DNA of 64,000 nucleotides from an uncultured Aquimarina sp. (lineage in GTDB: Bacteria > Bacteroidota > Bacteroidia > Flavobacteriales > Flavobacteriaceae): positions 372,001 through 436,000 of the forward strand of contig CANNBP010000002.1 of the NCBI GenBank assembly GCA_947502885.1, read 5' to 3'. Below, in pieces: positions 17,711 to 25,841 of this stretch (position 1 is its first letter; each line of letters starts with the position of its first letter). The notes under the pieces are model-generated. The model saw only the letters and a list, made by a program, of their open reading frames with translations. It was not told the origin of the DNA and made no database searches. The position numbers and the translations under genes were made by a program.

Positions 17711-18646
17711 ATGTTTTCAAAAAAGAAAAATACTCCACAAATAGACCCTCAGCAGAAGGAACTTTATGAAAATGCGCGTAAGCGTATTGGTCAAAAGAAG
17801 AAACTATTTAGACATTTTATAGTTTTTATTGTAGGATCCTTATTTTTTGGGGCTTTTATGTTGTTTGGTTTTGGAAAAGAAATGACAATATTGGGATTAA
17901 ATTGGTTTGTAATTGCAATTCTAGTATGGGCTTTTCTTTTTGTAGTTCATTTTTGCAATATATGGTTGTTTCATACATTTATGGGTAAAGAATGGACAGA
18001 TAATCAAATGGAACGGCTTATAGCTAAACAAAAACAGGAAATAGAGTTGATTCAAAAAGATGTAGATCTTATGTATCCAAAAGAAGAGTTGATTAAAAAG
18101 AAAGAAGAATTTATAAAAGGAAACACCAGTTCGAACTCTGACATGACAATAGAAAGTAAAAGAATGATTACAATGATTGCTGCGGCAGGAGAAAATAATG
18201 CTCTTGGAAAGGATAATGATTTGGTTTGGCATTTGCCAGACGATTTTAAACGTTTTAAAAGCTTAACAACTGGACATTATATTATAATGGGGCGTAAAAC
18301 TTTTGAAACCTTTCCTAAACTCTTACCTAATAGAGAACACGTTGTTATCACCCGAAATAAAGATTATAAAGCAGAAGGTGTAATTGTTGTGCATACTATG
18401 GAAGATGCTTTAAGCGTTGCCAAAGAAGATAAGCAACCATTTATAATTGGTGGTGGCGAAATTTATACTATGGGAATGAATATAGCAGATTGTATTGAGC
18501 TTACCAGGGTTCATGGTGAGTTTGAAGCTGATGCTTTTTTTCCTGAAATTGATATGAATTTATGGAAACTACAGAAAGAAGAATTTCATGATGTAGATGA
18601 AAAACATAAGTATGCTTTCACATACCTAACTTATGTGAAGAAGTAA
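17711..18646 (+). CDS. folA: Membrane-anchored dihydrofolate reductase (2TM domain fused to DHFR)
   Basis: 311 residues in one unbroken frame. Residues 34-91 hold two hydrophobic helices of the bacterial 2TM family (HFIVFIVGSLFFGAFMLFGF and LNWFVIAILVWAFLFVVHF). A charged helix follows (about 95-140). Residues 152-311 are a full DHFR: MITMIAAAGENNALG, WHLPDDFKRFK with Asp178 at the place of E. coli Asp27, IIMGRKTFETF, and IIGGGEIYTMG. The enzyme reduces dihydrofolate made by ThyA. A separate internal start at 18164 (MITMIAAAG) cannot be excluded and would give a free enzyme as well. Confidence 0.88.
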   Translation: MFSKKKNTPQIDPQQKELYENARKRIGQKKKLFRHFIVFIVGSLFFGAFMLFGFGKEMTILGLNWFVIAILVWAFLFVVHFCNIWLFHTFMGKEWTDNQMERLIAKQKQEIELIQKDVDLMYPKEELIKKKEEFIKGNTSSNSDMTIESKRMITMIAAAGENNALGKDNDLVWHLPDDFKRFKSLTTGHYIIMGRKTFETFPKLLPNREHVVITRNKDYKAEGVIVVHTMEDALSVAKEDKQPFIIGGGEIYTMGMNIADCIELTRVHGEFEADAFFPEIDMNLWKLQKEEFHDVDEKHKYAFTYLTYVKK

Positions 18647-18672
18647 GTTTCTATAATACCTGAAGATTTGTT

Positions 18673-19524
18673 TTGCTAGTAGAAGAACTTATAAATCATT
18701 TTGAAAAGTTACTTTCAGAAAAAATAATAAAGTTCCAACCTTTATCTGGAGGGGATATAAATCAAGTTTATGTCCTGAGCACGTTAAGTAGAAACGTAGT
18801 TGTGAAAATTAATGATGCATTACGTTTTCCAGGAATGTTTAAAGCCGAAGCCAATGGATTAATTGCTTTACAAAAATCTAAATCATTCAAAATACCTAAG
18901 ATAATTTCTTTTGGAGAGTTAGAATGCAAGGCTTTTTTGTTATTAGAATATATACAAAGAGGACAACAGTCTAAGGACTTTTCTGAAACTTTTGGTAAAC
19001 AATTGGCTAACTTACATCAGGAAAACAGTTCTGATTTTGGTTTTCCTGCCGATAATTATATTGGAAGTCTTAAGCAACATAATTCGATTTGTAGTACCGC
19101 GAGTGAGTTTTATATCACCCAAAGATTACGGCCACAGTTTAGATTAGCCAGAGAGAACGGTTTTTTGTTTAAAGAAGAATATGCATTGTATAAAATCTTA
19201 GAAAAAAATATTCCTAATGAAAAACCCAGCTTAATACATGGGGATTTATGGAATGGTAATTTTATTGTTGATGATAAAGAAGTTATTTGCCTTATAGATC
19301 CTGCCGTTGCATATGCTCCGCGAGAAATGGATATCGCTATGATGCATCTTTTTGGAGGGTTTGAATCGAAATTGTTTGATGTTTATAATGATTTTTTTCC
19401 TCTTGTTAAAGATTGGGAAAACCGTTTGCAAATATGGCAATTATATTATGTTTTAGTACATCTTAACATATTTGGTGATGCGTATTACCCTCAAGTAAAA
19501 AATATTTTGAAGAGCTATTCCTAG
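18673..19524 (+). CDS. Fructosamine kinase family protein
   Basis: 283 residues from a TTG start: the frame is closed by TGA at 18661-18663 and no ATG precedes the conserved N-terminal helix (ELINHFEKLLSEKI) and SGGDINQVYVL loop. The catalytic loop HGDLWNGNF (189-197) and the metal-binding Asp209 in IDPAVAYA are intact, followed by the family motif REMDIAMMHLFGGF. These kinases phosphorylate sugar-amine adducts so that glycation is reversed; bacterial members may act on ribulosamines. It follows the DHFR fusion by 26 bases in the same direction. Confidence 0.87.
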   Translation: MLVEELINHFEKLLSEKIIKFQPLSGGDINQVYVLSTLSRNVVVKINDALRFPGMFKAEANGLIALQKSKSFKIPKIISFGELECKAFLLLEYIQRGQQSKDFSETFGKQLANLHQENSSDFGFPADNYIGSLKQHNSICSTASEFYITQRLRPQFRLARENGFLFKEEYALYKILEKNIPNEKPSLIHGDLWNGNFIVDDKEVICLIDPAVAYAPREMDIAMMHLFGGFESKLFDVYNDFFPLVKDWENRLQIWQLYYVLVHLNIFGDAYYPQVKNILKSYS

Positions 19525-19610
19525 AGCTAAGAAATATTGATTTTACTACTTATTGGGGCCATTATTGTATCTAGGTCGATGTGCTCTATATAGATATAAC
19601 TTATATTCCG

Positions 19611-19618
19611 TACTTTTG
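19611..19618 (+). promoter_or_regulatory. Candidate -7 promoter element of fabD
   Basis: TACTTTTG followed by CC, matching TAnnTTTG, 24 bases before the fabD ATG. Confidence 0.4.
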
Positions 19619-19641
19619 CCAAAATTTTAAATACAAAGTAC

Positions 19642-20523
19642 ATGAATGCATATGTATTTCCTGGTCAGGGAGCTCAATTTTCTGGAATGGGTCTTGACTT
19701 ATATGAAAACTCTGAAATAGCAAAAGAACTTTTTGATAAAGCCAACGATATTTTGGGGTTTGAAATCACCAAAATTATGTTTGAAGGAACAAAAGAAGAA
19801 TTGACACAGACCAAGGTTACACAACCTGCAATTTTTTTACACTCTGTAATCTTAAGCAAAGTATTAGGTGATAATTTTAAGCCAGATATGGTTGCGGGAC
19901 ATTCATTAGGAGAATTTTCTGCATTGGTAGCCAATGAAACTTTAAATTTTGAAGATGCTTTGCAATTGGTTTATAAAAGAGCAATGGCAATGCAAAAAGC
20001 GTGTGAATTAAAACCTTCTACAATGGCAGCTGTATTAGGGTTAGAAGATGCGGTAGTAGAGGAAGTATGTGAAAGTATAGATGGAATAGTAGTGGCGGCT
20101 AACTATAATTGCCCTGGTCAATTAGTGATTTCTGGAGAAGTAGAAGCTATAGAAAAAGCTTGTGAAATTCTTAAGGAAAAAGGCGCTAGAAGAGCAATGG
20201 TATTAGCAGTAGGGGGAGCATTTCATTCTCCGTTTATGGAGCCAGCCAGAGAAGAATTGGCAGCTGCAATAGAGGCAACTACATTTAATACTCCAAAATG
20301 CCCTGTATATCAAAATGTAACAACTAAAGCAGTTACAGATCCAGAAGAAATAAAAAAGAACCTTATAGCACAACTTACGGCTCCGGTAAAATGGACTCAG
20401 AGTGTACAAAACATGATTAATGATGGAGCTACTTCTTTTACAGAAGTGGGACCAGGAAAAGTGTTGTCTGGTTTAGTTAAAAAAGTAGATCGTTCTATGG
20501 AAACTATACTGGCGACTATATAA
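19642..20523 (+). CDS. fabD: Malonyl-CoA:ACP transacylase
   Basis: Loads malonate onto acyl carrier protein for fatty-acid synthesis. 293 residues. YVFPGQGAQFSGMG at the N-terminus, the nucleophile Ser88 in AGHSLGEFSAL, and catalytic His195 in GGAFHSPFM are all present, as is GPGKVLSGLVKK near the end. Monocistronic: it has its own -7 element and a strong terminator. Confidence 0.96.
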   Translation: MNAYVFPGQGAQFSGMGLDLYENSEIAKELFDKANDILGFEITKIMFEGTKEELTQTKVTQPAIFLHSVILSKVLGDNFKPDMVAGHSLGEFSALVANETLNFEDALQLVYKRAMAMQKACELKPSTMAAVLGLEDAVVEEVCESIDGIVVAANYNCPGQLVISGEVEAIEKACEILKEKGARRAMVLAVGGAFHSPFMEPAREELAAAIEATTFNTPKCPVYQNVTTKAVTDPEEIKKNLIAQLTAPVKWTQSVQNMINDGATSFTEVGPGKVLSGLVKKVDRSMETILATI

Positions 20524-20543
20524 CAATTTTGAAGTAAATAGTA

Positions 20544-20585
20544 AAAAAACACCTTGTGGGTACTAACCTACAAGGTGTTTTTTTT
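20544..20585 (+). terminator. Rho-independent terminator of fabD
   Basis: CACCTTGT (20550-20557) pairs with ACAAGGTG (20570-20577), extended by an A-run on the left and an eight-base T-run on the right. Confidence 0.88.
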
Positions 20586-20599
20586 GTATTGTTATGTTG

Positions 20600-20628
20600 T
20601 TGAAAATCAAAATAATTGACTAACTTTA
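20600..20628 (+). promoter_or_regulatory. Candidate promoter of the BLUF gene
   Basis: TTG at 20600-20602, an 18-base spacer, then TAACTTTA at 20621-20628, one change from TAnnTTTG. It is 30 bases before the ATG. Confidence 0.42.
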
Positions 20629-20657
20629 AGTAGTATATTTTAACCAACTTAATTCAC

Positions 20658-21104
20658 ATGATATCAGGGATTGTATACTTAAGCAGAGCTACTATTGATT
20701 TTGATTTTGATGATTTAAAAGTGCTGTCAAATCAGGCTTCAATTGCAAACGGACAATTTAGCATAACAGGGTATTTATATTTTGAAAAAGGTTATTTTTT
20801 ACAATATATAGAAGGAGAAATGAAAGCTGTAAATACGCTTTTAAATAACATAAAACAGGATGATAGACATGAAGTGTTAAATATACAAGTGGATAAAGAA
20901 ATTGAAACTCGAAAGTTTCCAACTTGGCATATGCATCAATTAACTAAATCTTCTTTGATGCAAATTAATATGGAAAATGTGCTTATAGATTACTTGACAT
21001 ACTCTAGTAATAAAAACAGTGAAGATATTAACAAAGAAAGTATATGGCGTATGGTTGATAAGCTGTCTAAATTTAGGAAAAGACTTTCTTATTCTTTAGG
21101 CTAG
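20658..21104 (+). CDS. BLUF-domain blue-light sensor protein
   Basis: 148 residues. The BLUF fold fills residues 1-95. The residues that shape the flavin photocycle are in place: Tyr7 in GIVYLSRAT, Asn31 before SITGYLYF, Gln49 in GYFLQYIEGE, and Trp90 in FPTWHM. A C-terminal helical cap of about 50 residues follows, with no effector domain, so it is a short-type BLUF that must act through a partner. It is convergent with a response regulator and a giant sensory kinase, which are candidate partners by position only. Confidence 0.9.
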   Translation: MISGIVYLSRATIDFDFDDLKVLSNQASIANGQFSITGYLYFEKGYFLQYIEGEMKAVNTLLNNIKQDDRHEVLNIQVDKEIETRKFPTWHMHQLTKSSLMQINMENVLIDYLTYSSNKNSEDINKESIWRMVDKLSKFRKRLSYSLG

Positions 21105-21157
21105 AAAAGAGCCGGTTTTGTTATGTAAAGAAAACTATAAAGAAAAGTGGTTTTGTT

Positions 21158-21589
21158 TTATGCTTTAATCATAAATTTTGAATAGTAATACTCTGCTATA
21201 GAGAATAAATAATCTTTTTGTAGTGGCTTTTCGATATAATCATAAACAATGTTTGTATTAATAGCCTTTGCTTTGTCTTTACACCAATTCGAAGTAGTTA
21301 AAAACACAATTATCATTTCTGCGCGTTCTTCTTTGGGGAGTTTTGGATATTGTTCTAAGAATTCAAACCCATCCATAAGTGGCATGTTTATATCTAAGAA
21401 TATTACATTTGGCTTTGGTAGTTTAGCATCTTTAAATTTACCTTTTTTACATATATAGTCTAGTGCTTCTAGCCCATTGTAAGCTTCATGAACTTCATTA
21501 GCTATATTAGACATTTCAATCATTTTTTTATTAAAAAAGTTGGTCGAAGGACTATCATCGACTAGTAGTATGCAATTTATTTTTTTCAT
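21158..21589 (-). CDS. Single-domain response regulator
   Basis: 143 residues, receiver domain only. The acidic pocket (Asp11, Asp12 in LLVDDSPST), the phosphorylation site Asp66 in IFLDINMPLMDGFEF and Lys121 in YIEKPLQ are present. No output domain, so it probably signals by protein contact, like CheY-type regulators paired with PAS kinases in Flavobacteria. Its ATG overlaps the stop of the preceding kinase by four bases (ATGA), which indicates translational coupling. Confidence 0.93.
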   Translation of the reverse strand: MKKINCILLVDDSPSTNFFNKKMIEMSNIANEVHEAYNGLEALDYICKKGKFKDAKLPKPNVIFLDINMPLMDGFEFLEQYPKLPKEERAEMIIVFLTTSNWCKDKAKAINTNIVYDYIEKPLQKDYLFSIAEYYYSKFMIKA

Positions 21590-24500
21590 AAATTATTGTT
21601 TTTTAGAATAGTAAAATAAAAAATAGCACCTTGGCCAAGAGATGATTTTACCCAAATATTTCCTTTATGGTTATCTGTGATTCGTTTACAGTTAGCTAAA
21701 CCAATACCAGTGCCATCGTAATCATTTTGCCCATGAAGCCTTTTAAAAACTTCAAAGATTTTTTTATGATGTTTAGGGTCAATACCAATGCCGTTGTCTT
21801 TAATAAAAAACTGATAATGTGTTCTTTTGGTTTCATAACCAATTTCTATCTTTGGTAGCCTTTGATCATGGTATTTTAAGCTGTTCGCGATTAAGTTTTG
21901 AAAAAGTTGACGTACTTGAACCATATCGCATGTAACTGTTGGTAATAAGTTATAGTTTATCGTGGCTTTATTCTCTTCGATAGGTTGTCTAAGGTCTTCT
22001 AGTATTTCGGCTATTAGTATATTGAGGTCAACGGGTTGAAAGTTTAAGGATTTATTATCCAATTGCGAATAGATGAGTAAATCATTAGTAAGTGTAATCA
22101 TTCTTCTGGAAGCATTTTCTATAAACTCTAAATATTGATTAGCATTGGGGTCAAAAACTTGATGATACTCTTCTCTAAATAGCTTGGTAAAGCTAGAAAT
22201 AGTTCTTAATGGTTCTTTTAAATCATGACTTGCCAAATATGCAAAACGTTCTAACTCTGCATTTAATTCATTCATTTTCTTTTCAGCCTCTTTCCTAGCA
22301 TTAATATCCATTAAGGTACCTACAATCTTTTGAATGTTTTTTTTATGATCAAATTGAGCTTGAGCACTTATCAAGAACCATCTATAGCCATTTTTATTAG
22401 TTTTAATTTGAAGTTCTTGTTCGAAGCTTTCGGTTTCTTTGATATGATTTTGAATTTTTTCTTTAAAGATTGATATTTGATCAGGGTGTATTAAACGTAT
22501 GAGAGAAGTAAAAGTAGAGAGTTTATTATCAGAATAGTAGCCTAGTAATTTTTGAAATTCTTTTGACCACCATGCATTGTCGGTGTCGATATTGCTCCAT
22601 TCCCATAAACCTGCACCAGACCCCATTATGGCTAGCCTAAAACGTTCTTGACTTTCTTTTAGTTCCAATTCCATTGCCTTGGTTTTGGTAACGATGTTCA
22701 TCACCCCCAAAATGTTTTTTACTTTCCCTGAAGTGTTTTTCTCATTTAGCTTATCTGTTGATAAGACCCAAATATAAGTGTCGTTTGTTTTGTGTTTTAC
22801 GCGATATTCTATTTGAAGGATTTCTCCTTTTCTAATTTTTTTAAGTTTTTTAAAGTGAATTAGCACCATAGGGTAGTCATCGGGGTGTACTATTTTTTTT
22901 AATAGTTTAGGTCCCATTTTTTGAACATCCATTGATGAGTATCCTGCCTCTTTAAGTATTTCTCCACTACTATAGATATATTCACTTTTTTGAATATCAT
23001 AGATGTATATAATTGCAGGGTTGGCTTTCATTACATGAGTTAAAAAGTCATTTAGCTTTTCCTTATCATATACAGATTTTATATTATGAATGTTGATGAA
23101 ATTAACAACAACTCCTGATGTGCTATTTTTGTGGTGTTTATATGGAAATATTTCCATGATGAACCAAATACCATTCGAACTTTGAACCTCCTTCTTATAT
23201 GGTTTTAATGTTTTGATTACATTTTTAGAATATTCGGCCAAATTTTCACCTCCTAATGTTCCAGAAAAATGACTAATAGGCCTGCCAATATCTTCAATTC
23301 GCAATTGAAAATGCTCATTAATAGATGGGGTAAATTTTCTGATTCTAAATTTTTTGTCTAAAAATATGGTGCCAATATTGATATTGTTTACCAAATTTTC
23401 CATATCAGAATTTAGTTCAATTAATAAGTTGTTTTTTTCTTGTAATTCTCCGTTTACTGCATGTAATTCTTCATTAACAGATTGCAGCTCTTCATTGGTA
23501 CTTTGTAGTTCTTCATTTGCTGCAAGTAATTCTTCATTGGTAGTTTGCATTTCTTCGTTAGAAACTTCTAACTCTTCTATAGATGCTTGTAGTTCATACT
23601 TGGTTTCATTTAGAGCTAATTCTAACTCTCGAATATCATTTTTTTCTATAAAGCTATTTAATGTAGAGATGTCTTTTTCTTCCTTTGTTATTTTTCGTTC
23701 TATTCCTTTTAAGAATGTAATTAAAAAAGACATTTGATTAACGGATTCTATTTTAATAGATCGAATCACAATAGTTACGATTTTCAGAGTGTTTTTTTTG
23801 CTGGCAAATTTTATTTGTTTCTCTATTGTGTTAGGTGTGTTCAAAGATATTTTTCTAATACTAGATATGATAGGGACTCTGTATTCATTTGGTAACATTT
23901 GTAATAGATTATTAGAGAACCCCTCTTCTGGAAAATGTAAATAAGCTTTAACTTCTCCAAAAGCGTGAATAATATCAAAATTAGAATCAATACAAATGCT
24001 TGCAGCTCCTAACTCATTCATCAATGTTTGGTTGATGGACTGCTCAACCTTTTTTTCAAAGGTTTGTTGTATGCGTCTACTTTTAAAGACTTCAAAATTT
24101 GTTTGTTGAATTTTCCAGTCTTTAATTTTACTTGGTTTTTTGGTTTCGCTGTTGGCATAAAGTTTTTTATAAACTTTCCATTTAGTATCCGTTTTGTCAA
24201 AGAAGTCATTAAGTGAACCAAGGCTTTCAGAACTTCCTAAAAAAAGATATCCATCTTGATTTAATGAATAGTGAATTGTACTAAGAATTTTATGTTGTAC
24301 AGAATTCTCCATATAAATCAACATATTTCGACATGAGATAAAATCCATTTTATTAAATGGCGGGTTGTATAGTATATCATGTCTAGAGAAAATGATTTTT
24401 TGTCGAATATGGGGCGTAATGTGAAAATCATTTTCTTTTTTTATAAAATATCGATCCAACATTTGTTGTGGGATATCAATGTCTTTTTGCTGATAAATTC

Positions 24501-25608
24501 CTTTAGAAGCGATGTCAATTGCTTTTTGATTAATATCAGTAGCAAAAATTTTATAGGTAATAGTTGTAATGTTTTTTGTACGTAAATACTCTTCAAAAAG
24601 CATGGCTATAGAATAAGCCTCTTGTCCTGTAGAAGATGCGATAACCCATATTTTGATAATACCTAACTCAATATTTTTTTTCTTAACTAAAGCAGGAATT
24701 ACTTTCTCTTCAATAATTCTGTAAGCTTCATCATCTCGAAAAAAAGAGGTTACACCGATTAAGAATTCATCAACGAGCGTATTTTTTTCTTCGTTATTCT
24801 TTTTTAAATACTTTAAATAGCTTTCTATAGAAGAATTTCTTGTAATGTGCATTCTTTTGACAATACGTCGAGATAAAGTTGTTTTCTTATATGAGAAAAA
24901 ATCACGGTCAATATCATTTTTTAAAATCTCTAAAATATCATTTATGGTTTTTTCATCCTGATCATTGATTTGAGGTGAAGTTTCTATGGCTTGAAAGTTT
25001 TCTATATAAGAAATTAGTTTATTAGGTATGTCTTCTGGTTTTAGTACAAAATCATTAACTCCATTAGAAATTGCACTTATTGGCATACCGTCAAAATGTG
25101 AACTCTCTGGGGTTTGTATGAAAAGTACTCCTCCTGCTTTTTTAATTGCCATTGCTCCTCTTGTACCGTCTGATCCAGTTCCAGAAAGAATAACACCAAT
25201 CGCTTTTTCTCCTTGCTCTATGGCAAGAGAATTAAAAAATACATCTACAGAAAAATTAACTTGTGAACGTTTTGACCGAGAGATAAGCCAAAGTTTCTGA
25301 TCTTGGATTATTATATTTTTTTTAGGTGGAATGAGATATACATGATTAGCCTCAATATTACGATCCTCTAATACCTCAAGAACTTTCATCTTGGTATGTT
25401 TGGATAATAGTTCAGACATTAGGCTTTTGTGATCAGGAGATAAATGCTGTATAATAACAAATGCATATCCCGTGTTGTTGGGACACGAACGCAAAAAATC
25501 TTGTAATGCTTTTAAACCGCCTGCCGAACAACCTATTCCTATAATATAAGATAGCTCTTGTTTTGTTTCTGGCGTTACTTTAGTAAATTCAGAGAATCCT
25601 TTCTCCAT
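21586..25608 (-). CDS. CheB-CheR-PAS hybrid sensor histidine kinase
   Basis: 1340 residues. Order: CheB methylesterase domain (about 22-205) with complete triad Ser28 (IGIGCSAGG), His55 (IIQHLSPDH) and Asp147 (ILSGTGSDGT); CheR methyltransferase (about 215-480, IASSTGQEAYSIAMLFEE); a linker; a coiled coil of EELxxxN repeats (about 665-725); three or so PAS domains; HisKA with His1128 in ASHDLKEPLR; and HATPase_c to the end (DNGIGID, GTGIGLA). There is no membrane segment, so it is a cytoplasmic sensor. Such fusions are not tied to a flagellar apparatus in Bacteroidota, and no chemotaxis receptors are nearby. Coupled to the downstream response regulator. Confidence 0.93.
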   Translation of the reverse strand: MEKGFSEFTKVTPETKQELSYIIGIGCSAGGLKALQDFLRSCPNNTGYAFVIIQHLSPDHKSLMSELLSKHTKMKVLEVLEDRNIEANHVYLIPPKKNIIIQDQKLWLISRSKRSQVNFSVDVFFNSLAIEQGEKAIGVILSGTGSDGTRGAMAIKKAGGVLFIQTPESSHFDGMPISAISNGVNDFVLKPEDIPNKLISYIENFQAIETSPQINDQDEKTINDILEILKNDIDRDFFSYKKTTLSRRIVKRMHITRNSSIESYLKYLKKNNEEKNTLVDEFLIGVTSFFRDDEAYRIIEEKVIPALVKKKNIELGIIKIWVIASSTGQEAYSIAMLFEEYLRTKNITTITYKIFATDINQKAIDIASKGIYQQKDIDIPQQMLDRYFIKKENDFHITPHIRQKIIFSRHDILYNPPFNKMDFISCRNMLIYMENSVQHKILSTIHYSLNQDGYLFLGSSESLGSLNDFFDKTDTKWKVYKKLYANSETKKPSKIKDWKIQQTNFEVFKSRRIQQTFEKKVEQSINQTLMNELGAASICIDSNFDIIHAFGEVKAYLHFPEEGFSNNLLQMLPNEYRVPIISSIRKISLNTPNTIEKQIKFASKKNTLKIVTIVIRSIKIESVNQMSFLITFLKGIERKITKEEKDISTLNSFIEKNDIRELELALNETKYELQASIEELEVSNEEMQTTNEELLAANEELQSTNEELQSVNEELHAVNGELQEKNNLLIELNSDMENLVNNINIGTIFLDKKFRIRKFTPSINEHFQLRIEDIGRPISHFSGTLGGENLAEYSKNVIKTLKPYKKEVQSSNGIWFIMEIFPYKHHKNSTSGVVVNFINIHNIKSVYDKEKLNDFLTHVMKANPAIIYIYDIQKSEYIYSSGEILKEAGYSSMDVQKMGPKLLKKIVHPDDYPMVLIHFKKLKKIRKGEILQIEYRVKHKTNDTYIWVLSTDKLNEKNTSGKVKNILGVMNIVTKTKAMELELKESQERFRLAIMGSGAGLWEWSNIDTDNAWWSKEFQKLLGYYSDNKLSTFTSLIRLIHPDQISIFKEKIQNHIKETESFEQELQIKTNKNGYRWFLISAQAQFDHKKNIQKIVGTLMDINARKEAEKKMNELNAELERFAYLASHDLKEPLRTISSFTKLFREEYHQVFDPNANQYLEFIENASRRMITLTNDLLIYSQLDNKSLNFQPVDLNILIAEILEDLRQPIEENKATINYNLLPTVTCDMVQVRQLFQNLIANSLKYHDQRLPKIEIGYETKRTHYQFFIKDNGIGIDPKHHKKIFEVFKRLHGQNDYDGTGIGLANCKRITDNHKGNIWVKSSLGQGAIFYFTILKNNNL

Positions 25609-25740
25609 AATTTGTGTGCTTAGTGAACTTAAAAAAATGGGAAAATTAAAAGAGGGGGTGTTTTAATCGATAGGGGTAATAGAAAGGTAAAACAATTTGT
25701 AAAAAAAATGAAAAAATAAGAACGAAAAATCCCAAGACCA

Positions 25741-25767
25741 CAAATGGTTTGCGGAGAAACCATTGTG
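25741..25767. repeat. Small inverted repeat in the 233-bp gap between kinase and helicase genes
   Basis: AATGGTTT (25743-25750) faces AAACCATT (25757-25764). It may end the helicase transcript; the T-rich stretch comes only about 15 bases later on the minus strand. Otherwise nothing recognisable in 25609-25841. Confidence 0.3.
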
Positions 25768-25841
25768 AAATAAGTTTTAAACGGTTAATTGGAAGTAATA
25801 TTTATTTTGAATTGGCGATATTTTGTAGTTTGAATATAAAT

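Noticed and set aside
23420..23600. Repetitive DNA resembling a minisatellite or CRISPR array
   Set aside because: It encodes the EELxxxN coiled coil of the CheB-CheR kinase; the repeats are codon-level heptads in frame, with no spacers.
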